Notes under the pieces: generated by a model | Told to the model about the DNA's origin: nothing | Databases searched by the model: none | What the model saw: only the letters and a program-made list of their open reading frames with translations | Made by a program: the position numbers and the translations under genes | Shown: one piece after another, positions 8,566 through 17,611 of the stretch | Layout of the letters: each line of letters opens with the position of its first letter | Position numbering within the stretch: position 1 is the first letter of the stretch | Assembly (NCBI GenBank): GCA_015231265.1 | Contig: JADGBX010000012.1 | Coordinates: 1-39,091, forward strand | DNA: 39,091 nt | Source of the DNA: Magnetococcales bacterium | Lineage (GTDB): Bacteria > Pseudomonadota > Magnetococcia > Magnetococcales > JADGBX01 | Direction: 5' to 3'

Positions 8566-9098
8566 CCCCGGCCCAGAATCCGCAACATCCGGTCGAAGCG
8601 ATCCCCGGCGATGGCGATGGTGTCGAGCAGATTCTCGTCCAGCTCGTCCTCCAGGATCTCATCGGAGTCGAGATCGGTCTCCTCGCCGTAGCCCATGCGC
8701 TTGACGGTGCCCCGCAGCCGATCGGCCAGAAAGACCGCCAGTGCTTTGTAGAACCGCCCCGCGAATCCCGGATCGGAGACGAAGCGCTGCTCCAGGTCCG
8801 ATTTGGCCATCTCCAGAACCTTGACATCGTCCAGGGTTGAAACGGTCGCGGAAGCGGGGGCACCATCGACGAACGACATCTCTCCCAGCATCTCACCCGA
8901 GCCGAGCCGGGCAACCTCGCCGATCCCCTCCACCGATACCTGCATGTGGCCTTCGAGCACGATGTAGACCATGTCCAAGTGGTCGCCTTCCCGGATGAGA
9001 TCGCTGCCCTGGGCAAGGGTCCGTGTCGTGCCGATCCGGGCCATCCACGACACATCCTCATCATTGAGCAGGCCGAATATGTAGAGTACCTTCCGCAT
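8562..9098 (-). CDS. Cyclic nucleotide-binding-domain protein of the export cluster
   Basis: This 178-residue protein has a single cNMP-binding beta-roll (about residues 10-125), with FVDGAPASATV as the phosphate-binding cassette region and GSGEMLGEMS just before it. A helical acidic tail follows (DLDSDEILEDELDENLLD). There is no helix-turn-helix, so it is not a CRP-type transcription factor. The Arg normally found in the cAMP-binding PBC (RxA) is replaced (APASA), so nucleotide binding is doubtful. A strong ribosome binding site (AGGGG) precedes the ATG, and its stop overlaps the start of the fused transporter. NHLM clusters often carry cNMP-like domains, and the 998-residue ABC protein has a similar N-terminus, so a structural or regulatory role in export is the likeliest reading. 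Confidence 0.82.
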   Translation of the reverse strand: MRKVLYIFGLLNDEDVSWMARIGTTRTLAQGSDLIREGDHLDMVYIVLEGHMQVSVEGIGEVARLGSGEMLGEMSFVDGAPASATVSTLDDVKVLEMAKSDLEQRFVSDPGFAGRFYKALAVFLADRLRGTVKRMGYGEETDLDSDEILEDELDENLLDTIAIAGDRFDRMLRILGRG

Positions 9099-9141
9099 GG
9101 TTTATCCCCTTCTCTAACGAGTGTCGATCCATCCGTTCCGG

Positions 9142-12138
9142 TCAATCGGAGCGGGAGACCATCTGACGTTTTGCCAGTTCTGCGAATGGGCCGTTGTTGG
9201 CCATGAGTGTGTCATAATCGCCGCTCTCGACGATCCGACCCTTTTCCACCACCAGAATTCGATCAGCATGGACGATGGTGCTGAGGCGGTGGGCGATCAC
9301 CACCCGGGTGATGTCCAGACTCTTGACGCTCTCCATCACCACGGCCTGGGTGGTGTTGTCCAGGGCGCTGGTTGCCTCGTCCAGCAGCAGAATCGCCGGT
9401 CGGTTGGCCAGGGCTTTGGCCAGCAGCAGCCGTTGACGCTGACCGCCCGAGAGGGTGCCGCCCCCCTCCTGCAACACGGTATGGAGTCCCATGGGCATGG
9501 CGGCGATATCTTCGGCCAACCCCACCTGACGGGCGATGTGCATCACCTGTTCGTGGTCCATGGATTCGGAACCGGCGATGTTGTTGAAGAGCGAACCGGA
9601 GGCGATGCGCCCATTCTGCAGAACCACACCGATCTGACGGCGCAGTCCGTCCGGGTCGATGCTGCCCAGGGGCGTGCCGTCGAAGAACACCTCCCCCTGT
9701 TCCGGCGTGTCGAACCCCAGCATCAGCCGCATGATGGTCGATTTGCCGCTGCCCGACCCACCGACGATGGCCACCATCTCCCCCGGTTCGATGGTCAGTG
9801 AGAGACCATCCAGTACGGGCGGGCCGTGAGCAGTGTAGCGGAATGCCACCGAGTTGAAGCTGATCCCCCCTTTGAGGCGACCCGGTGGATGCCGGAGCGG
9901 GCTGGTTTCCGGTTCGGCATCCAGAATCGGGCGGAATCGTTCATAGAGCGGAACCACGGCCAGCGCTTCGGTTACGGCCAGGGTCATGCCGGTCATGGCC
10001 TGGATGAACTGCCCGAAGGCGGCGTTGAAGGCGAGAAAGGAGCCGGTGGAGAAGGGTTCCGGTGGTCCGTCTCCGCTGCCGGTGAGATCGGGGGAGGCGT
10101 TGGTCAGAGCGTGGAGTCGCATGTCGTCGGTGGCGCTGTCCAACACCCAGATCACGCCGATGAAGATCAGCAGATTGGCCATCAGCGGCACCGTGGCGTG
10201 GAACAGCTCCTGGACGTTGGCGTAGCGCTGGGCGGCGACAAAGCGCGCCTTCTGTTGCCGGTAGCGGTCGGCCCAGGTTCCCAGAGCGCGTGATTGTGCT
10301 CCGGCGGCGCGCAGTTTGCCGATGCCGACGATGTACTGCAAAACCAACCCCTCCACCTCGCCCTGGTGGCGGATGTGCTCCCGCTCGTAGTGGAGTTGCT
10401 TGATGGCCAGAAGCGCGGTGATGGTGAGCACCGTCAGGACGATGGCGATCCCGATCAGCGCCAGTTGCCAACTGTAGTAGAACATCAGTCCCAGGCTGAC
10501 GAAGGAGAAGAGAAAGGCGAACAGGGCCGTGGTTACGGTTCTGGAGAGGGTCTCGCGGATGGTCTGAATGCCTAGGGTGCGGTCGGCCAGATCCCCCGAT
10601 GTAAAGCGACGAAAGAAGGCGGCAGGCAGCCTCAGCAGTCGGTCGAACACCGCCGCCTGGAGGTTCCAGTCGGCCCGGCCCTCCAGCCGCAGCATGGCGA
10701 ACCCCTTGGCCGCTTCGAACCCGGCGGCTCCGAACGCCGCCACCACAAGGGCTGCGATCAACTGGCCGTGTTGAAAGAGATCGGAACCGGGAATGATCTT
10801 CTCGATCAAAAGGCCGGTGGCCACCGGAGTCAGCAGTCCCAGCAGCGCCACCGCCACCCCCAGAATCATCATGCGCAGGGCGTCGGAGCCGCTCCCCTTC
10901 AAGGTGAATCCCAGCACGCCCAGGAAGGATGGTGGATGGTGGGGCAGGGGACGGTAGAGAGTCAGCGCTTTGGGATCAATCTCGCGGGCACTGGTGTCGT
11001 CGATGATGTGCCGACTGCCTTGGCTCGGATCGACGGCCACATAGCCGCCCCGTTTGCTGTCCGGCAGCAGGGCGAGGGGCGTGCCATCCGTGGTGTAGCC
11101 CAGCAGCGGCCCGTTCTCGCGTCGAAACCAGTCGTCCCGCAGCAGCACCCAACGACTGCGCAGACGGGAGGTCTGCATGATCTCTTCCAGATCGGGTTTC
11201 CGGGTGTGGACCGGCAAGGTGATGGTCTCACCCAGGGCGTCGGCCACCAGGCGACAGGTATCCACCAACGGGGTCTCCCGCCGGGGTGAAACAACCTCGC
11301 TCGGTTGATCGGGCCGGACCGTCTCGGCCAGGCCGGTCAGACCGTGGGAGAGCTGTTCCGAGTCCTGTCGCCAGCGGCTCTGCAAGCGGCGGTGGCGCTC
11401 CTGGATGCGGTGAGCCAGAAACCCACCCAGCCGATTGGCGGCGATGGCGCAGAATCCCTCCACCGCTTCCCATAACCTGTCCGAGTGGAGCAGATCCTTG
11501 CTGCTCTCGACCGTGAGCGAGGTTGGTTGGTCCCGTAGAGGTTCCAGCCAGCTCTCGGCGGACATAGGACGCAGGCCCGGTTCCGCCTCGGCACCCAGAA
11601 AGGCGGCCTGACCGCGCTCTACACGACACCAGAACAGCCCCCGAGCCGGGCCGGCCAGGCGGAGTCCGGGGTTCAGGGTGATGGTCCCGTCAGCAGGGGT
11701 GGCCCGTTCCGAATAGGTGAGATCGAGGGGATTCTGAGCCGCTGTCAGGGCCAGGATCCAGCGCTCCACCAGATCAACGGTCACCTGGGGAGGCAACAAC
11801 TCCAAGGTGTGCGGATCATGCACCAGCAGAAGCTCCACATCGAGACCGCCACTGAGGATCACCCGCGCCGTACCATTCTGGGTCGGAACTGGCGGTAGTG
11901 GCGTCAGCAACCCCCCGGCCTCGACCTGAAACAGCAGGTGGCGGCGTCCTACATCCGACTCGTCCTCTCCGACCGATTCACGGGCAAAGAGATTGACCGA
12001 TCCACGCAGGACGATGGCCACGCATCCCGTTTGGTTCAGATCGAACACGGTATCACCACCGAGATCCAGACGCTGGATCCGGTCACCATCCACTCGTGTA
12101 AGGAGGGGGTCGAGTCGTGCATGCAGCGGTGTGGTCAT
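9142..12138 (-). CDS. NHLM-type export ABC transporter, ATP-binding protein with N-terminal beta-roll domain
   Basis: This 998-residue protein matches the architecture of the NHLM bacteriocin system ABC protein (TIGR03797-like). It starts with a cNMP-like beta-roll (about 20-150), has a long soluble region (150-420) containing the GPLLGYTTDG...GYVAVDPSQGSR segment, then six membrane helices (about 430-720). A complete NBD ends the protein, with GGSGSGKST, LSGGQRQR, LLLDEATSALD and the H-loop IAHRLS. There is no C39 peptidase, so it presumably pairs with the peptidase-containing half transporter encoded 26 bp upstream to form a heterodimer that exports mature peptides across the inner membrane. 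Length and motifs look intact. The soluble region recurs, shortened, in the middle of the 1423-residue fused transporter. Confidence 0.92.
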   Translation of the reverse strand: MTTPLHARLDPLLTRVDGDRIQRLDLGGDTVFDLNQTGCVAIVLRGSVNLFARESVGEDESDVGRRHLLFQVEAGGLLTPLPPVPTQNGTARVILSGGLDVELLLVHDPHTLELLPPQVTVDLVERWILALTAAQNPLDLTYSERATPADGTITLNPGLRLAGPARGLFWCRVERGQAAFLGAEAEPGLRPMSAESWLEPLRDQPTSLTVESSKDLLHSDRLWEAVEGFCAIAANRLGGFLAHRIQERHRRLQSRWRQDSEQLSHGLTGLAETVRPDQPSEVVSPRRETPLVDTCRLVADALGETITLPVHTRKPDLEEIMQTSRLRSRWVLLRDDWFRRENGPLLGYTTDGTPLALLPDSKRGGYVAVDPSQGSRHIIDDTSAREIDPKALTLYRPLPHHPPSFLGVLGFTLKGSGSDALRMMILGVAVALLGLLTPVATGLLIEKIIPGSDLFQHGQLIAALVVAAFGAAGFEAAKGFAMLRLEGRADWNLQAAVFDRLLRLPAAFFRRFTSGDLADRTLGIQTIRETLSRTVTTALFAFLFSFVSLGLMFYYSWQLALIGIAIVLTVLTITALLAIKQLHYEREHIRHQGEVEGLVLQYIVGIGKLRAAGAQSRALGTWADRYRQQKARFVAAQRYANVQELFHATVPLMANLLIFIGVIWVLDSATDDMRLHALTNASPDLTGSGDGPPEPFSTGSFLAFNAAFGQFIQAMTGMTLAVTEALAVVPLYERFRPILDAEPETSPLRHPPGRLKGGISFNSVAFRYTAHGPPVLDGLSLTIEPGEMVAIVGGSGSGKSTIMRLMLGFDTPEQGEVFFDGTPLGSIDPDGLRRQIGVVLQNGRIASGSLFNNIAGSESMDHEQVMHIARQVGLAEDIAAMPMGLHTVLQEGGGTLSGGQRQRLLLAKALANRPAILLLDEATSALDNTTQAVVMESVKSLDITRVVIAHRLSTIVHADRILVVEKGRIVESGDYDTLMANNGPFAELAKRQMVSRSD

Positions 12139-12164
12139 GATTCCATCGTCTCTTCCGTTCCGTA

Positions 12165-14342
12165 CTACAGAGAAGTGACCAGCGTGGTATACGCGCCCTC
12201 TTTGGCCATCAGTTCCTCATGGCGTCCCCGCTCGACGATCCGACCCTTGTCGAGCACGATGATCTCATCGCAATCTCGGATGGTGGAGAGCCGGTGGGCG
12301 ATGATCACGCAGGCCATGCCGCGCGTGCGGATTGCGCTATCAATCCGCTGTTCCGTCACCGGGTCCAGCGCCGCTGTCGCCTCATCCAAGATCAACACCG
12401 CCGGATGGTTGGCCAGCGCTCGGGCGATCTCCAACCGTTGTCGCTCGCCACCGCTGAAGTTCATGCCCCCCTCTTCCACATGGCACTCCAACGCCTTGAA
12501 CCGCCGACTCACCACATCCAGAACCTGGGCATCGGCCAGGGCTTTGGTGAGTACGTCATCGGGAACGGTGGCGTCCCAGAGGGTGAGATTGTTGCGTAGC
12601 GTTCCTTCGAACAGAAACAGATCCTGATCCACATACCCCACCGACGCCGTCAGTAGCCGGGGCGGAATCTCGGTGATGGGGCGGCCATCCAGCAGAATCT
12701 CGCCCGCGTCCGGCTCCAGCAGGCGGCACATCAGCCGCCCAAGGGTGGACTTGCCACTGCCCGACCCACCCACCAGAGCGATTCGGGTGCCCGGTTTCAG
12801 CGAGATGGAGCAGTCACGGATCAAAGGGGGGGCCAGCGGACTGTATCCGAAGGTGACGTCACGCAGCTCCAGGTGGCCGTGAACGTGGGCAATCCCCGCC
12901 TGGTCCGTGCTCCGGTCATCGGTCGGGATGTCGGGTACGGGGTAGTTGAAAACATCCGACAACCGGGTGAGAAGACCTTTGATGGTCTGGAGATCCCCGG
13001 CCAGGGCCACCAGCAGCGTGATGGGCGCGGCGAACCCGGCCATCAGGGTCTGGAACGCCACCAGATCGCCGATGGTCAGCGCTCCCTCCATCACCCGCAG
13101 CCCGCCGATTCCCAGCACTGCCACGTTGCTCAACGCCGTCAGCAGCAGGGGAATCACCGTCAGCCGGACCGTCTGGGTGCCCAGCTCCTGTTGCGACAAC
13201 AGGCTTGATGCCTGATACCCGGCCCAGCGTCCGAAGAGCGTGTCACCGGAGCCGGAGGACTTGACGGTCTCGATGGAGCGGATGCCACCGACGGTGGTCC
13301 CGCTCAGCTTGCCGAGATCATTGAGCAGACGACTACTCAGATCGGTACGCCGACGCCCCATGCGCCGCACTGCAATGGCGTTCAAGGAGACCAGAACCCA
13401 GCCGGTGGCGCCCAGTATCGGGTCGTAGAGCAGCATCAGCAGCCCGAAGAAGAGCACCGAGATCAGATTGAACAGATTGGTTGCCAGTTGGCCGGAGAGG
13501 AGTTGGGCGATGCGCTCCCCGGCGGCGATCCGGGTAGCCACGTCCCCGGCCTGGCGCTGGCTGAAGAAGCTCATGGGCAGCCGCAATACCTGCTCCAGAA
13601 ACCGGCTGGAGAGGGAGACCGCCAGCTTGGTCTCCAGTCGCAGCAGATAGCGCTGTTGCAGCGCCGTCAGCACCCCTCGGACCAGCAGAGTCAGGCCCAT
13701 GCCGAGACAGAGCGGACGGAACCACTCCTCTTGCTGACCAATGAGAATGTCATCGACGAAGATCTTGGAGAAGAGCGGCACCAGAATTCCCGGCACCACC
13801 AGCAGCAGGCTCACCAATGCCACGAACGCCACCGCCATCCGCGAGTGGCGCAGATGGGCGGCCAGCTCCCGCCAGAGCGAGGGGGGGTGTCCGGCCCGCT
13901 CGAACGACTCCCCCGGTTCCAGGGCGATGACGATGCCGGTGAAGCTCTCCTCCATCTCCTCCAGGGAGACGGTGCGGGGGCCGCTGATGGGGTCGTTGAG
14001 GCAGGCACGCCCCTTGTGGAACCCCTCGAAGACGAGAAAATGGTTGAAGTTCCAGTGGAGAATCGAGGGGGTCGGCAGGGGTGCCAGTTTGTGGATTTCG
14101 TTCTTTTTGAAAGCTTTGGCCGAGAGACCGTAGCGTCGGGCGGCTTTGAGGATATTGGTCGCTTTGCTGCCGTCTCGGGAGACGCCGCAGGCCACCCGCA
14201 ACTCCTCCAGCGATACCCAACGCTTGTGGTGGGCCAGCACGATGGCCAGGGAGGCCGCACCGCACTCCACCGCCTCCATCTGGAGGATGGTCGGCGTCCG
14301 GGTCCGTTTGGCCGTCTTCACGCGGTGTTGGCCGATCTTCAC
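12165..14342 (-). CDS. NHLM-type export ABC transporter with C39 leader peptidase
   Basis: This 725-residue protein has the classical C39-ABC half-transporter layout (TIGR03796-like). The N-terminal C39 peptidase has ILQMEAVECG, giving oxyanion Gln21 and nucleophile Cys27, with His101 (NHFLVF) and Asp117 (LNDP). The membrane domain spans about 160-450. The NBD has GGSGSGKST, FSGGERQRLEIARAL, LILDEATAALD and H-loop IAHRLS. It should remove Nif11-type leaders after the double Gly and translocate the core. The start is GTG, overlapping the stop of the upstream HlyD gene (GTGA, 14339-14342), so translation is coupled. No damage is visible. It is the second intact C39 peptidase in the cluster, beside the one in the fused transporter. 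Confidence 0.93.
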   Translation of the reverse strand: MKIGQHRVKTAKRTRTPTILQMEAVECGAASLAIVLAHHKRWVSLEELRVACGVSRDGSKATNILKAARRYGLSAKAFKKNEIHKLAPLPTPSILHWNFNHFLVFEGFHKGRACLNDPISGPRTVSLEEMEESFTGIVIALEPGESFERAGHPPSLWRELAAHLRHSRMAVAFVALVSLLLVVPGILVPLFSKIFVDDILIGQQEEWFRPLCLGMGLTLLVRGVLTALQQRYLLRLETKLAVSLSSRFLEQVLRLPMSFFSQRQAGDVATRIAAGERIAQLLSGQLATNLFNLISVLFFGLLMLLYDPILGATGWVLVSLNAIAVRRMGRRRTDLSSRLLNDLGKLSGTTVGGIRSIETVKSSGSGDTLFGRWAGYQASSLLSQQELGTQTVRLTVIPLLLTALSNVAVLGIGGLRVMEGALTIGDLVAFQTLMAGFAAPITLLVALAGDLQTIKGLLTRLSDVFNYPVPDIPTDDRSTDQAGIAHVHGHLELRDVTFGYSPLAPPLIRDCSISLKPGTRIALVGGSGSGKSTLGRLMCRLLEPDAGEILLDGRPITEIPPRLLTASVGYVDQDLFLFEGTLRNNLTLWDATVPDDVLTKALADAQVLDVVSRRFKALECHVEEGGMNFSGGERQRLEIARALANHPAVLILDEATAALDPVTEQRIDSAIRTRGMACVIIAHRLSTIRDCDEIIVLDKGRIVERGRHEELMAKEGAYTTLVTSL

Positions 14343-15604
14343 TGGTAGATTCCGACGGTTTTGCGCAGGAACGGAATGAACAGCGAGGCAGGGCTCTGCT
14401 CCTCCACCGTGATCTCGGCGTTGAGGGTGGTGCCGCTGGCCAGTCGGATGGGCGGACCTTGCCGCGAACTCCAGCGATAGCCGCTGACTGCCCGTTCATC
14501 GGCAATCAGATCGACATGCACCGCATACGGCGGCCCTTCACTGGAGAAGACGCCGACCAGAGCCGGATTCTGTAGAACCGAGGTCATCCCTCGGGGCGTC
14601 ACGGGAAATTCCGACACCTCCCGTACCGTACCGAGCAGGGAGCCGAACTCCTCCTTCTTGATGGTAGCCGGTTCGATCCGCACCGACTGGCCGGGGTGGA
14701 GCTTCTTGCCGTCGGCGGTGGGGGCGTAGAGCAGCGCCTGGAGTTCACCACCGGTCCGCTCGATGCTCACCACCGCTTCACCCGCCTGCACCATCGCCCC
14801 CGGACCCACCTTGTACTCGATCACCCGTCCATCGATGGGTGCGACGATGGCTCCATCCCGAGCCAGGGCCTTGCGGTGGCGTTCCACCTGGCGCTGGGCG
14901 TCGTTCAGATCCTGTTCCAGCCGCGAGCGCTCCTGTTCGTGGTGCAGCTCCAGGTCCAGCTGTTCCGCCTGGATGGTGAGAATCTCATACCGTTTGTCGG
15001 CCAGATTCTGCCGGGCATCGCTCAGATCGACTCGGGTCGATTCGTGGGCCTTGCGGGCGACGATTCCCTTTTTGACCTGCTTCTCCTGGGCGCTGACCAG
15101 TTTGCTCAGGTAGGCGATGTGTCGGGTGATCTCGGCGATGGACTGCTTCAGGGCGGCGGTTCTTTTCGTGTAGAGGCCCGATTTGAGGTTCCGTTCCCGG
15201 CGGAACTCCGCTTCTCTCCGCTTGATGATCGCCTGTTTCTCTCGCACCACGTCGCGGGCATCCCGCAGATGTTCCGACACTTCGGCCTGATCGATGACCG
15301 CCACCGTCTGACCTTTTTTGACATCGGCATAGAGCGAGACGGAGAACTCCACAAGCACGCCCGGAGCCTGGGCCATGGCATCCGCCACATGTCCGAAGCG
15401 ACTCAGGATGATGCCCTGACTCTTCACCGTGGTGGGAATGGCGCCATAGACGCTCCAGACCCCCAGGAACCCCAGTAGACCGGCTACCGTCAACGCCACC
15501 ACCCAGCCACGGGCATCGGTCACCGACACCAGCCGGTCGAGCTGGTCGGGGGAGGCAAGGCGGTCGAGTGCGGCTTGTCGGAAGAGCTGTTTGTGTGCCT
15601 GCAT
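14339..15604 (-). CDS. NHLM-type HlyD membrane fusion protein
   Basis: This 421-residue protein has one membrane segment near the N-terminus (about 50-72). A first beta/lipoyl half contains LVEFSVSLYADVKKGQTVAVID, a long alpha-helical hairpin spans about 110-240 (rich in Glu/Arg/Lys/Gln heptads), and the second lipoyl half contains GAIVAPIDGRVIEYKVGPGAMVQAGEAVVSIE. A beta-barrel domain and a short C-terminal tail complete it. It would bridge the inner-membrane ABC pair to the outer membrane or act as periplasmic adaptor (TIGR03794-like, NHLM secretion protein). GGAG lies 4-5 bases before the ATG. It is 31 bp downstream of the radical SAM gene and overlaps the C39-ABC gene. Confidence 0.92.
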   Translation of the reverse strand: MQAHKQLFRQAALDRLASPDQLDRLVSVTDARGWVVALTVAGLLGFLGVWSVYGAIPTTVKSQGIILSRFGHVADAMAQAPGVLVEFSVSLYADVKKGQTVAVIDQAEVSEHLRDARDVVREKQAIIKRREAEFRRERNLKSGLYTKRTAALKQSIAEITRHIAYLSKLVSAQEKQVKKGIVARKAHESTRVDLSDARQNLADKRYEILTIQAEQLDLELHHEQERSRLEQDLNDAQRQVERHRKALARDGAIVAPIDGRVIEYKVGPGAMVQAGEAVVSIERTGGELQALLYAPTADGKKLHPGQSVRIEPATIKKEEFGSLLGTVREVSEFPVTPRGMTSVLQNPALVGVFSSEGPPYAVHVDLIADERAVSGYRWSSRQGPPIRLASGTTLNAEITVEEQSPASLFIPFLRKTVGIYQ

Positions 15605-15635
15605 GGCGTCTCCGTTTCCCCATATCCCTCCAGGA

Positions 15636-16985
15636 TCAAACAGGCAACAATCCGGATGAGTACGGGTGCAGCCTTTTGTTGATCATGGTTGCCGAATAGC
15701 GTTGGTTGAAATGGTTGGAGGGCACATGTTCATACCCGGAGAGCGTCAAGGCTGTGCTGCGGGCTCGAATCTTGTCGCCGGCATACAGCTCGGAGAACAC
15801 CTGCCAGAACAGATCGTTCAACCGCTGCGGATTCAGTTGTTTTGGTGAAAAGACCACATGGTTGAGATCATATAGGGACCAGTCGGTATGCAAAAGGCGT
15901 CCCTGTTTGTTCATATCTTCAAAGAGTTGTGTGCCGGGCAGCGGTGTCAGCAGCCACAGAATGGGATTGACGGTGGGATGTTTCGAGAAGAAGCGGGCGG
16001 TTTCGAGGATGCTCTCCTCCTCATCCTGATCGAAGCCGAGAATCATGCTGGCGATGCCGAGGATACCGTTCTCGGTCAGTGCCCGGAACAGATCGTCATA
16101 GCGATCGACGCTGTTGAACCCCTTGCCGGATGCGGTCAACACCTCTTGGGAGAGAGACTCCACCCCGATGAATAGTGAATAACACCCGGCCTTGCGGGCC
16201 CGTTCCAACAGCTCCCGTTTGCGATGAATCCGTGTGGTGCACTGGGACATCCAACGAATCGTTTTCTTGCTGTTTGAAGCCACTGCCTGAAACAGCTCCC
16301 GAGCATAGGCGGGTTGGATATCTATGGTGTCATCGACGAAGAAGAAGGTGTCGGCGTTGGGCAGGGCGTTGATCTCGTCCAGCACGTGCTCGATGGGCTT
16401 GGTGCGGAACCCTTTGTCAAAGAATTCCGTGACCGAACAGAAATCGCACCCCAGCGGACAGCCCCGCGTCGTGTAGATCGGCAGCATCGGCAGGCCGGTG
16501 TTGTTGATCATGTAGTGGGAGAAGTCGAAGCCGCTCCAGTCCGGGATCACGGGCCGATTCAAGTCGGGCAGGGAATCGGCTCGATAGGTGGGGTGGAGGC
16601 GGTTCTGCTCGGCGTCGTCTAGAACGGTTTCCCACAGCTCCTCCGCCTCGCCCAGCACTACGCTGTCGGCGTGTTTGCCCGCCTCTTCCGGCAGGAAGGT
16701 GGCATGCACCCCGCCGATCACCACCCGCACCCCACGGGCCCGGAAGGCATCGGCGATCTGATAGGCGCGACCGATCTGACAGGTCATGGCGGTAATGCCC
16801 ACCAGATCTACCGGCTGCTCATAGTCGATGGTCTCCACCACATCGTTGAGAATGCGTACTCGATGCTGCTTGGGCGTCAGTGCATGCAGAATGGCCAGCG
16901 ACAAGGGGGGGAGGTAGGCTTTGCGGAACTTCCGGGGGGTGCCCCGTTCATCCAGGGTGGTGGGGTAGATCAAGAGAATATTCAC
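15636..16985 (-). CDS. B12-binding-fold radical SAM protein, candidate peptide maturase
   Basis: This 449-residue protein has an N-terminal Rossmann-like B12-binding-type domain (1-140; PPLSLAILHAL, GGVHATFLPEEA, LGEAEE), but I see no DxHxxG cobalamin ligand. The radical SAM core has Cys176-x3-Cys180-x2-Cys183 (TTRGCPLGCDFC), which holds the [4Fe-4S] cluster, plus SAM-barrel features VDDTIDI and GVESLSQEVL. There is no SPASM-type Cys cluster near the C-terminus. The sequence resembles the BchE/HpnJ-like broad family, so chemistry cannot be read from it. Its place between the precursor genes and the export genes, all on one strand, argues that it modifies the cores, though a lipid or cofactor role cannot be excluded. 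The start codon is GTG with only a weak upstream ribosome binding site. Confidence 0.85.
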   Translation of the reverse strand: MNILLIYPTTLDERGTPRKFRKAYLPPLSLAILHALTPKQHRVRILNDVVETIDYEQPVDLVGITAMTCQIGRAYQIADAFRARGVRVVIGGVHATFLPEEAGKHADSVVLGEAEELWETVLDDAEQNRLHPTYRADSLPDLNRPVIPDWSGFDFSHYMINNTGLPMLPIYTTRGCPLGCDFCSVTEFFDKGFRTKPIEHVLDEINALPNADTFFFVDDTIDIQPAYARELFQAVASNSKKTIRWMSQCTTRIHRKRELLERARKAGCYSLFIGVESLSQEVLTASGKGFNSVDRYDDLFRALTENGILGIASMILGFDQDEEESILETARFFSKHPTVNPILWLLTPLPGTQLFEDMNKQGRLLHTDWSLYDLNHVVFSPKQLNPQRLNDLFWQVFSELYAGDKIRARSTALTLSGYEHVPSNHFNQRYSATMINKRLHPYSSGLLPV

Positions 16986-17109
16986 AAAAAGATCACCCGC
17001 TTCCTCTTACCACCCTGAAAGTTTCCAACCGGAGTGTTTCCCGCAACGCGTTGTCGTTCCACATCCGTCAACTCAATCAGTATAGGGAAACATCTCCAAT
17101 CATCTTGAA

Positions 17110-17400
17110 CTAGCTGACAGAAGTTGGGGTCTCATCTTTTTCTGTGGTTACGGCTCCACCAGCGACCAGTTCCAGCTCCGCCTCGGTCAACTCATCCTCA
17201 CCGGCAGAGAGCTGGATCAGAGAGGCGATCTCTTTCAACGCAGAATGCGCTTCGTCTTCAGTCAAGGGAGTGCCCTGTTCCTCGGCGATGCTGCGGGCCT
17301 TCTGTACGAATGCCTCTGGCTCCTGAATGGAGGAGAGTTGGGCGATGAGTCCGTCATCGGAGCGGATGCGGCTGTAGAGGTCCACCAGTTTCTGGTCCAC
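17110..17400 (-). CDS. Nif11-like RiPP precursor peptide A
   Basis: This 96-residue precursor is predicted from the GTG at 17400. The open frame extends 26 codons upstream to another GTG, but homology with the second precursor begins exactly here (VDQKLVDLYS against MEQKLVDLYS), and a possible promoter overlaps the longer start, so the short form is preferred. The helical, acidic leader ends in ELTEAELELVAGG, the Nif11-like double-Gly cleavage site at residues 81-82. The predicted core is 14 residues: AVTTEKDETPTSVS. It has no Cys, five Thr/Ser beyond the leader and one Lys. Leader and DNA are very similar to precursor B, so the two are a recent duplication in which the cores have diverged. 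Confidence 0.85.
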   Translation of the reverse strand: MDQKLVDLYSRIRSDDGLIAQLSSIQEPEAFVQKARSIAEEQGTPLTEDEAHSALKEIASLIQLSAGEDELTEAELELVAGGAVTTEKDETPTSVS

Positions 17401-17485
17401 ATTTTGCTTTCTGTATGATTCAACGTTCACCCCGACCGTCAACGCGGCAGCCGGTTGTGTGATGCGATACGTTAACACCGTACAG

Positions 17486-17515
17486 TAAACATATGAGGAA
17501 TACGACCTTTCTCAA
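17486..17515 (-). promoter_or_regulatory. Possible sigma70-type promoter of precursor A
   Basis: On the minus strand TTGAGA (17510-17515) and TATGTT (17488-17493) are 16 bp apart. Transcription would begin near 17480, giving about 80 bases of leader before the GTG at 17400. Matches to consensus are moderate, so this is a suggestion only. Confidence 0.3.
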
Positions 17516-17598
17516 GTCAGTGGCGGTTTGTAACCAGCCATCAGTCCTGGCCATTTTTTTATGGCAGGCTATCAAACAACCGTGTACATCAATAGCAA

Positions 17599-17610
17599 GG
17601 CGTGTCCTCA
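17599..17610. repeat. 12-bp match to the MITE terminal repeat beside the stop of precursor B
   Basis: GGCGTGTCCTCA here is identical to bases 4-15 of the left inverted repeat of the element at 33906, and the next bases (GTTAGCTC against ATGAGCTC-like sequence at the other end) are also similar. It begins one base past the stop codon of precursor B. It may be the relic of an element that landed at the 3' end of the gene. Confidence 0.5.
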
Positions 17611-17611
17611 G

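Noticed and set aside
17550-17565. GCCAT-T6-ATGGC inverted repeat as a terminator downstream of precursor B
   Set aside because: The stem is only five pairs and the T run forms the loop, not the tail; too weak to call.
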